Shown: positions 38,298-49,853 of the stretch, one piece after another
Layout: each line of letters starts with the position of its first letter
Numbering within the stretch: the stretch's first letter is position 1
Source: Morinoia aosen
Taxonomy: Eukaryota; Arthropoda; Malacostraca; Amphipoda; Talitridae
DNA length: 64,000 bases
Assembly (NCBI GenBank): GCA_030386875.1
Contig: CM059566.1
Coordinates: 37,112,068 to 37,176,067, forward strand
Reading direction: 5' to 3'
Notes under the pieces: model-generated
Told to the model about the DNA's origin: nothing
Seen by the model: only the letters and a program-made list of their open reading frames with translations
Database searches by the model: none
Translations under genes and position numbers: made by a program

Positions 38298-39220
38298 CCG
38301 ATAGTGTCTTCAGTGAACCCAGAGACCACTTGCAATACATGGACCATGTCCGTGAACCAAACTCTTTCTTTTTCACGCCAACTAATCCCTCCGATGTAAT
38401 TACGTGCATAAACAACTTGAAAAATAAATCAAGTGGATTGAAAAATTTTTCGGCTAAAGTTCTTAAGGCTATAGCTGATATAATAGCAGCGTGCATATCT
38501 TATATTATCAACCAATCCCTTTCTCAAGGTATCTTCCCCAACTCTTTCAAAATTGCGAGAGTCACCCCTATTTTTAAAAATGGTGATAAAAACTGCATTA
38601 ACAATTATAGACATATCTCTGTACTACCAATTATTAGCAAAATATTCGAGAAAATTGCGTATAAAAAAGTGTGTTCGTATTTTGAACAAAAATCTTTCCT
38701 CTACGACAAACAATACGGTTTTCGTTCTAAGAAATCTACGACACAAGCTGTATTAAATCATTTGCAATACCTTTATTCTAATATTGATGAAGGAAAGCTT
38801 GTTTTCTCCGTATTTCTTGACTTTCGAAAAGCATTCGATTGTGTGGACCATAACGTATTACTCTCGAAACTACATTGTTATGGCATTCTAGGGGCTGCCC
38901 ATGATGGGTTCAGATCATACTTAGCAAATCGGAAACAATACGTTGTCATTGACGACGCAAAATCAGACCCACAGACAATAAGCCATGGAGTTCCACAAGG
39001 ATCTGTCCTTGGGCCTCTCCTATTTCTAATTTTTATAAATGATATCATTAAATCTACATCATTCTTCAAATTCATACTTTTTGCCGATGACAGTACCCTT
39101 TCTGCGGTCCTTCCAGACCAAAATCCCGCTAGGATGGCGGAGCGTATAAATAATGAACTTCATAAGGTTTCATTGTGGCTTAAAGCTAATAAAATAGGCC
39201 TTAATATCGATAAAACGTAA
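38298..39220 (+). pseudogene. LINE 1 ORF2: reverse transcriptase domain
   Basis: RNA-directed DNA polymerase that would copy the element's RNA from a nicked target. The frame is open from about 38290 to 39220. Motifs appear in order: V-T-P-I-F-K-N-G-D-K, N-Y-R-H-I-S-V-L-P (normally Y-R-P), the catalytic F-L-D-F-R-K-A-F-D at about 38815, G-V-P-Q-G-S-V-L-G-P-L-L-F at about 38990, and F-A-D-D at about 39080. The frame ends at TAA (39218-39220), where a Lys codon (AAA) is expected, so a single substitution probably made the stop. RT residues look intact, but the domain is cut off from its ends by frameshifts and stops. Confidence 0.95.
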
Positions 39221-39906
39221 TATATTACATTCTCATACAAGAAAAATATATCTCTCCCACGCATTCAAATTGGCGAAGGTAAAATCGAAGAAACCAACTC
39301 AAGTAAATTCCTGGGCATCATAATAGACAAACATCTAACCTTTAAAGAGCACATCGCTCATATTAGTTCTAAATTATCAAAATCTATTGGAATCCTAAAT
39401 AAAGTTAAAAATTTCCTGCCTGATACAGCCTTACAAATGCTCTACCGAACGCTCATTTCACCATACTTGCAATACGGAATAGAAGCATAGCACGGAACTG
39501 ATAAAAATAAAACCAACAAAATTTTTACCCAGCAAAAAAGAGCCACAAGAGCGGTAAAGAATCTAGAATATAATGCTCACACAGATGACGCATTAAAAAA
39601 TTTACGAAAACTTGAGCTGTCGGATCTCTACAAAATCTCCATTTGCAATTTCATTTACAAAACATTAACAAATGATGCGACAATAGCCTAAAACAACTAT
39701 CAACTGCGCAAACTGGTCATCACGACCATTTAATCCGAAATAGAAGTAAATTCATGCTTCCTTATTACTCAAAGGCTCGGCCACAACACAGTATCCTCTT
39801 CGTTGGAACTAAAACTTGGAACTCAATACCTGCGGATATCCGTGAAAGTAATTCTTATAAGGTATTCAAAAAAAATCTTGAGTCTCACTTCCTATCAGAT
39901 TACTAG
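39221..39906 (+). pseudogene. LINE 1 ORF2: thumb and C-terminal domain
   Basis: The reading continues after the TAA with F-L-G-I-I-I-D-K and S-K-S-I-G-I-L-N-K, the usual segment after the RT palm, then I-S-P-Y-L-Q-Y-G-I-E-A followed by a TAG where Trp is expected (about 39488). Another stop and a frameshift follow near 39690. The last part is open again and contains G-T-K-T-W-N-S-I-P before ending at TAG 39904-39906. The layout matches the C-terminus common in Jockey/CR1-superfamily ORF2 proteins. Confidence 0.88.
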
Positions 39907-40300
39907 TCGTGTAAGATCACAGAGTCAAACCTTGTCCCCTACATAACTGGTCCTAATAATATAATTTGCCTTGGTTAATTTCGCCGATCTTCAGTCTGTT
40001 CTTGAATCGCTTGTCGAATATACTGTTAAATCTAGTTCATATGAACTATAGTGTGAAATGAAGTATCGAATTTCGAGTTAATTATCTCATTGATCAGTCT
40101 AATGCGTCTCTATATAGTTTAAGTGAATTAGGTTAAACATTATTGTACTCCTAAGACTAACCTTGATGGTAGGATGCCCTAGAAGCCACTGAACTCATTC
40201 GGGCCCACAGGTAGCTATACTCAAATTTGACCATTGTACTAGACTTAAGAAACATTTTATCTCTGTATCACCTGTGGTAAATAAATTGTTTAAATTGTTT
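39907..40300 (+). other. LINE 1 3' UTR with stem and tail repeat
   Basis: About 390 bases after the ORF2 stop. CCACAGGT (40205-40212) is exactly complementary to ACCTGTGG (40270-40277), followed at once by AATAAA (40280-40285) and two copies of AAATTGTTT (40283-40300). A stem near the 3' end and a short-repeat tail instead of a long poly(A) fit CR1-like elements. The 3' junction is therefore placed at about 40300. Confidence 0.6.
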
Positions 40301-40665
40301 AATTTCAGCAGTTGGTTTCGGGCGGAACTATTCGTGCTGGTGATGTTCAACAAATAAAAAAACGAGTGTGTTTATTCACCTGTGAACTGAAATATTTCGT
40401 AAACCTTGCCTGCCTAAAAAAATTCGTTTTATTAATTCTCTTGTAATTTAACGGGGACCACATCGAACCATTTTTTGTTGAGTGAAATTCCTTATGATAA
40501 CTCAATTATTATGTACTAAAACATATTTTTAGAGGTAAGAGATTTCCAGAGGATTCGTTAAAAAAATCGTAAGATATGTTTAAGAGATTTAACATTGATA
40601 GTCATTCCAAAAAACATTTCTGTTTTTAATGTTTAAGCAGCTGTAGTATTGACCTGCATTCATAT
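40301..40665. other. Non-coding stretch
   Basis: AT-rich flank of LINE 1; nothing recognised. Confidence 0.5.
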
Positions 40666-40791
40666 TTATGATAAGCGTAGCAATTATAAGCCGCTGCATA
40701 TGAATTCAGAGCCACTACACAATAATTTTATGATAAGCGTTGAAATTATGAGCCCCCTGATAATGAATTCAGAGCCACTTCACAATAATTT
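40666..40791. repeat. 62-bp tandem duplication
   Basis: ATGATAAGCGT starts at 40668 and 40730. Both units continue with an AATTAT.AGCC segment and TGAATTCAGAGCCACT, then CACAATAATTT. Few differences separate the copies, so the event is fairly recent. Confidence 0.93.
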
Positions 40792-43700
40792 ATAGGCTCA
40801 TATTAAGTACATCCTTCACGTACATTTTGAGTAGTTAAAGATTCTCAAAGTTAGTTTATTCGATATGACCCCGTTTGATGTGAAAGATCCTTAACGCTTT
40901 GACTGCGGCAGGAAAATTTAAAATTTCATATAATTTCTAATTTAAAATAAACAATGTTGGAAATACTAAACAATGACTGGATCATGTTTAATTTAGTTTT
41001 GATTAAGTATTTTTCAATTGAGTTTGTGACTTCTGGTTGGTCGGCAGCGTAATGAAAACTCCCTCAGTGACCAAATATGGCTCACGTCGCAGTCAAAGGG
41101 TCAATAACTCGAGTAGAATCAATGCTGGAGCCACGCACCCACTCATGACGACCACCGCAGGGAAATACGCCGCTATAATTTTATTTATTTTTTATTTGAC
41201 TACAATTTCCTGAGCCTTGTGGTCCTTATTTAGAAAATGTGACCAATTAAGAAATAGCCTTTCTGAAATGTATTTGGAATGTTTTTAAGGCAAATATTGT
41301 TGCATTATATTGAAGGGCTTGTTTTTCCTTGGTTGAGGGAAAACATTTCTCCTTCGATCAAATTCTCTTTTTTCAGAATTTGAAGCACTCATGACCGCAA
41401 AGAAGAAAACTATGAGATTTGTTCTATTTTCTTCGATTTAACAAATGCTTGAAGAGTTGTCGATCCCAGTGACTCCCTCCATGCAAACACTTCCTAAGTA
41501 AGTGCGGCATGAACAGCTTACTTTCATGAGGCCAAATGTAAAGCTATTTTCAATGTCCCCAAAAAATTGCTCCAGACTTTTCCCTTTAGTATAAAAGTTC
41601 CTTCCCCATATCGGCCAAAAGATAAAAATCCTTACCTCCAAGTTTGTTGGTGTAACGAGATCTACGAAAATACTGAACTGTTTGTTCGCTCATTCTAAAC
41701 AGCAAAGCCCCTGAAAAAACTGATGCTTCTCATATATTGCCGTTGTCAGAGACAGCATTCTCTCTTCAACAGGAGTTGAGCGGCGTTGGGATGTGAAAAG
41801 AGCAGTCTGGAGGAAGGACTTCATCTTCTTTTGTCTTATTTGAGCTAAACATCCACATTAAATAACGTCTAATTTTTCATCATGAACCTTACGCTAATCA
41901 TTAGTTTATAGTTATTGAATTTCAAAAGCTTTACTCGACAGTGTCCGTGAATATTAGAAAATGACGTATTTACATGGCGAGAGTACAAATTTGTCAGTAT
42001 TTCATCATAAGAAGTTTGCTTTGAAAAGAAGAAAAGAATAAATTCCTCTAGCTGTGGAAAATTTCAATTTTTTTTTACGTAAGATCTAAAGTTCAACAGT
42101 ACATCATGCAGCAGCTTCTATATTTTCTTACAAACAATGAGATTCAAATACATCAAAGTTATTGGAGAAGTTTCAAAGATCCATTAATGTAATAATTTTG
42201 TGCCAAATTTATGGGAGTCGATTGTTGTAGTCATTTGAATCTCGGAGAATAATAGTGGAAGTTTTCGATCATAAAATTATAAATTTCGATGCGTGATGTT
42301 TGTTGTTTTTCAAGCACTAAAAATCAGTGAAACAATGAAAAATAATGTCACAGCGCAATATGAAAAACAGGTGTCTTCATTCCTGCTTTTTCAGTGAATT
42401 CGTTAGATCTGTAGCTCAAGGAAGTGGTAGCGCTAGGCGCACATAGCATTGAAATGTTTCATCCATCACTAACGAGTTTAAAAAAATTTTTAATAAAATT
42501 TAATATGAAGGAGCTCAAATCTCATCTGATGCACTGAGTGCGATAGAAACGACGTAGAAAAGAGCCCGAAATTGTAAAAGCAGCCTTGGTAATCATTAAG
42601 AGATATTGCATTCAAAACAGAGCGTTAATGAATAACGCAAAATTTTTCCTATAGGAAAACGCAAGTTCGAACATCCTGTAATGGTTTTTATTTTATTAAA
42701 AAATGGAAATGGGCAGTTACCTCTGAGCTACGAATAATAAATGGTACAGTAAATCAAAATGTGCTCTAAAAAATCCCGGAATTAGCATCAACCAGTTGAT
42801 GACTATCGAAGAATGAAGCAATTTAAGTAAAGACCAAACTAAAAGACAGCTGACGCACGAGTAGATATGAACTTCCTAACTTGATCATTGCTCTTTGAAG
42901 TCATCAAGGGCCTTTGGATGAGGCAAAAAAGCAAGGCAACGAGTTGGAAGGAACTTCTACGAAGCAACGACATGGCTTCGCTACTATACAATCGTACTGT
43001 CACTGAGCAAGGGAGTTTCAGGGAACAAACTTTGCGAGTTGGACGTTAACTTTGCTGACAGACGGTTACCGGCCGTAACTTTGCTTCCATTATGCGGAGG
43101 TCTTGGGCTCGAGAGTTGAAATATCGCTGCCAGCTTCTACTGGGGCACTTGTAATAAAAATTTGTCTTTAATGAGTCAGATTTTAGGAGTGGAGAAAATC
43201 AATGCACTGCCCTCAAGACGCTTTAGCGTGTTTCTAGCTACGTTGCAGAATTTTTGAAGTGACGTTTGTGAATTTAAATGAACATAGAAGTTCGAAATTG
43301 TTTAGAGGCACAGAAATTAAAATTTAGACGAACATAATTTTAAGCTTTTTTCCTCCACAAGTTGTTCATAATTTATTTTAAAAATGATACGCTGAAATAT
43401 TTGCTCTATCAGATTAAGTGCATTGAAAAAAATTCTTGATAATCAGTTATCCTTTGTTATGAAGAAAACAATTCATCTCTAATGTCATATTAAGAAGCAA
43501 ATGTTTCAACAGAGTGGTAGAAAGCTGAAATAAGTTTAGGGATGAGTGATTCCGAGAAAACACCTCAAAAAATAAATTTCAAACAGCATCGACACAAACC
43601 AGTGTCTCAAAGGCCTAAAAGAGTTGCGTTAAAAAATTGCGACTTAAAATAATTAGAAAATTTGTCGTAGACAATATCTTTCCTTGCCGGACTGATGAAA

Positions 43701-43827
43701 ACCATTTAATTTTCTCTGACGAATGTTACCATACGTTACAAATAAATTTCAAACGGATTATAAATATGAAAAATATTACATCAATCACAAAACCATGTTT
43801 TGTAGTTTATGTTTTGTAATATCCAAC
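40792..43827. other. Non-coding stretch
   Basis: Three kilobases of AT-rich DNA with frames below 70 codons and no recognised gene. A GC-richer patch at 42890-43150 has no convincing frame. Confidence 0.5.
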
Positions 43828-44372
43828 ATCCGGAATGTTGCTACATCTGTTTTGTGTCATCACATACCAGCAACATTCAGGAGGAGACATTGTGTCACCA
43901 CATACCAGCAACATTCAGGGGTGACATTGTGTCACCACATGCCAGCAACATTCAGGGGTGACATTGTATCACTAAATACCAGCAACATTCAGGGGTAACA
44001 TTGTGTCACCACATGCCAGCAACATTGAGGGGGTGACATTGTGTCACCACATACTAGCAACATTCAGGGGGCGACATTGTGTCACCACATACCAGCAACA
44101 TTCAGGGGTGACATTGTATCACTAAATACCAGCAACATTCAGGAGTGACATTGTGTCACCACATGCCAGCAACATTCAGGGGTGACATTGTATCACTAAA
44201 TACCAGCAACATTCAGGGGCGACATTGTGTCACCACATACCAGCAACATTCAGGGGTGACATTGTATCACTAAATACCAGCAACATTCAGGGGTGACATT
44301 GTGTCACCACATGCCAGCAACATTGAGGGAGTGACATTGTGTCACCACATGCCAGCAACATTCAGGGGATGA
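43828..44372. repeat. 37-bp minisatellite, about 14 copies
   Basis: The unit is ACATTGTGTCACCACATACC followed by AGCAACATTCAGGGGTG. Two main variants (GTGTCACCACAT and GTATCACTAAAT) are interspersed, alternating in the middle of the array. Each full unit contains GGTGAC-ATTGT-GTCACC, a 6-bp stem with a 5-base loop. Just before the array, GAATGTTGCT (43831-43840) is the exact inverted copy of the unit core AGCAACATTC. There are no unique spacers, so this is not a CRISPR array. An 91-codon frame crossing its start is an artefact. Confidence 0.95.
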
Positions 44373-45261
44373 CATTCATTGAGTTTATACAAGCCGTTGA
44401 AATGCGTTGAGGTGAGCTGGAAAATTAGGCTTTCATCAGGCTGTTATTGTTTAGGTGGATTCTAATTAACGTTTATTGAAATCCAATCAATAGCTTTCTC
44501 GTCAAATAAGCAATGCTAAAATGGCATTCAATTTGAAATACATTATTGTAATATCGATGTACTTTACTTAATTGCTTTGAATACAATGCTCTGATGACCT
44601 ACTTCATTCCAGACATACACGCTCTTAGTCCGGTCATTGTGTCTGATTATTGTGTATGGTCATTATGTCGGGTCATTTATAATTCTTGAATTTTCCAGTT
44701 CCATCACAGAAGCTGCGTGACAAAAGTCGCTCATGAACTCTTTCTGTCTTTTATACGTAGTTGCGTCAAAAAAGAAAGACTGCTTGTGTTGCATTAGTAT
44801 TGCTGAATAAATACCCAACAACTCGAAAAAAGTCTTAGCTCAGGTAATGGACCTATGAACTTATACCACGATATTATGAAAGGCTTCAATTAAACAAAAT
44901 CTAAGTTTGAATTAAATTTGACAAAGTGTGACTAAAAACTTCGATTAGGATAACGTAAAATTTTTCCTCTATATTCGAAAAGTATGCGATGCTGGTTCGT
45001 ATCTGCCTTCATCAGTAGAAGGAATAAAAATCCCACAGAGGTAAAATCGACTCCTTCATACGTTTCCATTTCTTTTGCAACTTAGCTTAGACTTCTGTTG
45101 AGTGTACGGGTGTGTTGTCAATTGCTGCACTTTACCGTAAGCTCAGCTCGTCAAATTTTTATGTATGGTGAGTGCAGCCTGCAGAGGCCAGGCGACACCA
45201 CGGTAGAGAAAATAAGGCAGAGTAATTTCTATGGGGGAAAATACCCCTCATTTTGTTCGGC
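44373..45261. other. Non-coding stretch
   Basis: No gene was recognised. GTCCGGTCATTGTGTCTGAT and GGTCATTATGTCGGGTCATT near 44630-44680 form a loose short repetition of GGTCATT.TGT. Confidence 0.45.
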
Positions 45262-45425
45262 TAGCCAATAAAAAGACTTCATTTCAAACAAACTTTATGA
45301 CGTCACCATTGCGACATGTCGTTAAGCCAATAGCGGTGCCAGATTTGGGGCTAGCAGTGTTATCAGATGCAATATGAGCGCTGCTATTGGTTCGTTGCCA
45401 TGGCGTCACCGTTGCCACACAGTCA
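45262..45425. promoter_or_regulatory. CRE/CCAAT cluster with inverted symmetry
   Basis: A perfect CRE palindrome TGACGTCA lies at 45298-45305. AGCCAATA motifs occur at about 45263 and 45326, and an inverted CCAAT (ATTGGTT) at about 45385. CGTCACC recurs near 45404. The halves 45298-45340 and 45379-45422 show partial inverted symmetry around GCTATTGG/CCAATAGC. Such a cluster suits a TATA-less or bidirectional promoter. The symmetry could also mean a degraded foldback transposon. A - strand frame (45284-45541, 85 codons) crosses it but is not recognised. Confidence 0.35.
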
Positions 45426-46789
45426 ATGAAAAAAGACTGGTTTGACCCGTCCTTGTTTCTTCCACCGTGCTCCGTACACAGCCCGCTGTAGCGGCCTTCC
45501 TCTCCTGAAGGGCTATCCAAATTCTCATAAGCCAAGATCACAGGCGGAATTCAGTCCCTCAGGCCGCTTCTATTCTTTGCCAAAATTTGCCTTCAAGAAA
45601 TAGAGCAATATTTTATAAAGGCTTCTTGCATCACGGACAGCCTTGCTGCATGAATACGACCCTTCGAAGGAAATTATTTAGGGAGAGCCTTCGTGGGCTC
45701 AAACTGTTTCCTTCCTTTGTGATGTTGAGTGAACAGTTGCGACTGATAAGCAAAATTTACAGTATACATATCAAAGTGAATAGGCCATTTTGATTTTTGA
45801 AATCCAAAACAGAAATTAAGAAAATGTGCTCGAATTATAATTTTTCTTAGTTTCTATGTATTATATACGCACAAAGTGAGAAATTTTCAGCTCAATGCCT
45901 TCCCTTACTTTTATTTGATCAAGCAACTAAGTAATGATACATTCAACAATATTCAAAAAAATTTTCAAGGAATTTTTGATTGTCCCCAAAACGCACATTT
46001 CACTCCTCCCTGTTGATATTCTGGAACAAGAAATACAAGTTGAAGACTTCTTAATCTATCATACCTCACTCCGTAAAATTACTTTTGATGAATAGTAATT
46101 AGTATGCTCACGTTGCCTTGTTAATGTTCGTCACTTTGCTCGAAATGACGCAAGGAAATAATATTTGTACGCTCCCAGCTCGGCCATTTGTACCATTTTC
46201 TTCAAGTCCCTCAGCAATATCCACTTGTACACGGCCTGGGAACGAGGAACCTCATTTCCTTGGCTCCTGCCGGGAAATCAGGAATGTCGTCGACCCGTTT
46301 TGGCACACCCTAGAAGTGCCATTGAAGAAGTAGGTCTTCAGTGCTACAACGCCAAAAGATGATCTAATTTAAGCGAAATATATGGTGTAGTTTCTCGAGC
46401 ATGTGAGCCTGTTCTAGAGAATTTGAAAATTGATGTAAAAATTAATATCAATAATTCTGATGTATCAGAATACGAATAAGGCTAGTTTATGTGATTAAAA
46501 TTTCTCTTTCCTTAAAGTTAGTGTCAAATCTTTCGGAAAATATTTAAAATTTTTCGTCCAAAACTTTCCTCCAGAGATTTCAGGTTCCGAAAATAACTAC
46601 GATTCCTGAGGCAGCGAAATATTGATTTGAGTTACTCGTTTCGGTGGATTGTTTGAGGTTCGTTCGTACAAATTATCGTTTACAAAGAAGAAAATTAGCA
46701 TGAAACGTGTACGATAAATTATTTATAAAATCACGTTATTTATGAAATCAAGCTAACGTCACACCCGAATAACAGACTACTGCATTTAA
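45426..46789. other. Non-coding stretch
   Basis: Short frames only (up to 71 codons), none recognised. AT-rich apart from a patch near 46170-46330. Confidence 0.45.
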
Positions 46790-47306
46790 ACTTGTGTAAT
46801 TCTAAATGTAAGGAAGGTTAAAAACAAAGGCATTATTTTAATGATTTCCCGCAGTTTCATATTTGATTGACCGCGAAACCATGGTTCTTTCCACAGAATT
46901 TCTTAGTAAGAAAAAAAGAAATTGGGTTGAATATATCAAATAATAAAATGCTACATTCCAACTTGTTTCAATCCAAAGTATAAGGAAAATTAAAAAACAA
47001 AGTCATTATTTTAACGACATTTTGCACGGTGATCGCTGATCAGCCGCAAAACCTTCGTTCTATGCTGAGAATTTCACGACATGAAAAAGCGACATCGGAT
47101 TGTATACCCCGAACAACAAAAAACTACAATCCAACTTGTGTCAATCCAAAGCAGGAGGAAAATTAAAAAAAACGAATTCATAATTTTAACGACATCGTGC
47201 AGGGTGATCGCTGATCAGCCGCAAAACCTTCGTTCTATGCTGAGAATTTCACGACATGAAAAAGCGACTGTATACATATCCCCCGACCTCGTAAAAATGC
47301 TCCCTG
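46790..47306. repeat. ~172-bp tandem repeat, 3 copies
   Basis: Copies start at about 46790, 46961 and 47134 with ACTTGTGT or ACTTGTTTCAATCC. Each has GGTTAAAAAC-like, CATTATTTTAA and GCCGCAAAACC-like blocks in the same order. Copies 2 and 3 share an almost identical run of about 65 bases (from GGTGATCGCTGATCAGCCGC to CATGAAAAAGCGAC), while copy 1 is far more diverged. The array grew in two steps or copies 2 and 3 were homogenised. The 81-codon frame from 47081 arises inside the repeat and is not supported. Confidence 0.9.
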
Positions 47307-49676
47307 AACGGTGCGCAGTCACGTAACTGTTTGGAGCGCAGGAACTGGCTGCTGGAGGGGCTATCATCAAAGGCCTCCGCTTTATGGCCCCTCTGGTGAA
47401 AGTGAGTCTTCAACATGAAGGCCCGGCTTCTCGTTAAGCTCGCTACACATTGTCGATATTTTAGTGCACCTTTTAATGAGCAAAGCTGTTTAGCGACGTG
47501 CGCGCGGGCTGGTATACGATGCTGAGCCCTGATGAGAAGTCGTTCAGGAGTAATGAAATCGTAAGACCTATTTTGATGACTTATAAGGAGATTAAGGTTA
47601 TGGGTTGTAATTCAGGTGTTAATTTCAAATGTGATGTGGTGAAGTGGAAAGGAGTGTGCGATGTGTTTATTCAATACCTGTTTTTTTTTTAATTTTAGAA
47701 GTTTCCGTTTTTGTTGACACAAACGTGTCCCCGCTGAGGAAAAATGAAATTTTTAAACGTGTATCAGTCAAACTTACTTTAGCATTCGGTCGTTAAGATT
47801 GAGACCAAGACTTGATCATTTAAGTGATGACTAAGTTTAAAATATCACGAGATAGTTAATCTCATTTTAAAATTTGCTCATTATAAATAATGCAGTCAAA
47901 TCTAGGCATTTTTTCAAAATACCATTGAAAAATTCAAGCAACATGAATCAGTTATCGCCACTTTTAGCGTAATCCTTTATTTGATATAGGTAAAGTTAGT
48001 TTGCACACACCCTCGATTCCTTGGAAAAGTGATAGAAATAGTAACTCAATGCTAGTAGACTAGCGATAAAACGGACTAATAGAAGACAACAAGAGTTAAT
48101 AAGTATATAAGCAGATGAGTTCAGATAACTTAAGTTCCAAAAAGAGAATAACTGAGCGATAATAACGCAATTCATACGTATTTTAATGACCCACGCATTT
48201 TTGTGACAAATATTTTCTCTCAACATTAGCGTTTGTGTACGACCTCGAAGCGAACCAAAACCAAATCAAATAAACAAAGCAATGACCCGCTAGAGTCGAG
48301 ACAGAAAAAGTCTCGGTGGACAAATGAAAGGAATTTGTCTTAATTAGTCGACTCTCATACAGTGTTCTTTTTCAAGGATATCTTCGGTAAACCTGTAGGG
48401 CAGCAAGCATTTGCAAATTTCACTCTTTAAGCTACAATTTCGGCTGCAAAATTGCACGTTTCACACGTGGCCTCGCGGTTGATGAACTTTTTTAAAAATA
48501 TTTTCTAGGTGGTAAGGTATCAAGGTTAAGAGTTTGTTTGATTGTACGCACCGAATGGAGCATTTGTCGTTACGTATTCATTGGGATGTTTAACATTTCC
48601 GAAGTAACAGTTTCATATCGAGTTGCTCTTCCAAGTTATTTAAAATTCTTCGGTGTATTCGGACAAGATTTCGCTGCAGTTGAAATTGGCGTTTCAAAAT
48701 TCGAGCAGCTGCCACTCACAGCAAAAAGGATATTGGCAGATACTGACAGCTGCGACGGGTGTAATGGCTACACTGCGATTTGATTCAAGCTTTGATTTCC
48801 ATGCTGTGAAAAAAACGCGGGATCGATCCATGCTCAAATGCACCGAGCGGAGGTTTTTTTTCAGCGGCTGCACGGAACAAGGTAGAATTTTGTTGCTCGT
48901 TGCGTGATCATTGAATCTCTTGTGTAAGAATGAGAACTCGCGTTTCTAAGCCTTTGATGCAAACTGCCTCGTCAGCCGCAGAAAAAAAGCATCAAATAAA
49001 CCGTTCCATAGGTTTTTTAGATTATTTTTTGAAAGAGTATTTTTCGATTCATGAAATTAAAGATCGATCTTGAAAACTCATTTTTCTTGAAATCTTCCCA
49101 GAAGAATTTTTGCCCCTTTTTCATAAAAAGCGTGAGTTGAAATTTTACCCCTTTATTTTTATTACAATTAAGAGTAAATCATGATTCGCGTTAGCATAAC
49201 TCATGCTCGCAATGCGAGATCAAGAGGGACAGCAGCAGCAGCAATATCCCCGTCATGCAGATGTAACCATAATGTCCACCGTCTGCAATACATCTGTCGA
49301 GCAGCTGTAGCCATTAGGCAGCGCCTCTGCAATAGATGCCATGCGTCTCTCCGCTGCTCACAGAGGACGATACTCATGATGTATGAGCTTGAGTATCACG
49401 CTCCATGATGGAAAAATTCCTTTAATATGATACTCTCCATATCACCTGTGCACGGTGACGAGGAGTTCCAGAAGAGTGCATGATTATTTTCATAAACACA
49501 TATTTTGGTGGGTTGTATTCTAACTCGGAACTACAAGGCTTTCGACTTGTATATTCCAATGGGAATTTGTTTTTGATTTTTGGATTTTGTTGTTCTAATA
49601 ACAGCTTGTGGAGCGGTGAGCTATTCAAGTTTTTCATAAAAGTCGTAAATATTTGTTATTTATATCAGTGAGTAAG
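47307..49676. other. Non-coding stretch
   Basis: No gene was recognised. GC-richer patches lie at 47325-47420 (adjacent GTGAAAGTGAGT, donor-like) and 49190-49400 (rich in CAG and CTGC), but no frame stands out. All frames are under 90 codons. Confidence 0.4.
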
Positions 49677-49853
49677 TAAAATATTTCTGTAGGACAGCGC
49701 GATACTGAATATTTTACGTGCAAAGATAACACAGTAATATGTTTTTTTGTATGACAGCGTGATAATGAAAAACATTTTGGGTACAAAGATAACGAAATAA
49801 AATATTCCTGTATTACAGCGCGATACTGAATATTTTACGTACAAATATAACAT
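49677..49853. repeat. ~60-bp tandem repeat, 3 copies
   Basis: ACAGCGCGATACTG or ACAGCGTGATAATG occurs at 49694, 49754 and 49815. Units share AAATATT, the ACAGCG core and ACAAAGATAAC. Copies 1 and 3 are closer to each other than to copy 2. Confidence 0.88.

Larger units (their letters stand above)
37129..40300 (+). mobile_element. LINE element 1, 5'-truncated and degenerate
   Basis: A non-LTR retrotransposon relic of the Jockey/CR1 superfamily. It starts inside the endonuclease domain (first recognisable motif W-L-D-D-S at about 37160), so ORF1, the 5' UTR and the endonuclease N-terminus are missing. This is the usual outcome of incomplete target-primed reverse transcription. It runs through reverse transcriptase and C-terminal domain to a 3' UTR with a stem, an AATAAA at 40280 and a short 9-bp tail repeat. 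At least three frameshifts and three stops show that it is long dead. It differs from element 2 in sequence and lacks an OTU segment, so the two are separate families. Confidence 0.92.

Noticed and set aside
38429-39075. - strand frames opposite the element 1 RT
   Set aside because: They are antisense shadows of a domain with clear RT motifs on the + strand.
43828-44372. CRISPR-like array
   Set aside because: The regular 37-bp units have no unique spacers between them. The genome is eukaryotic and no Cas gene is near.
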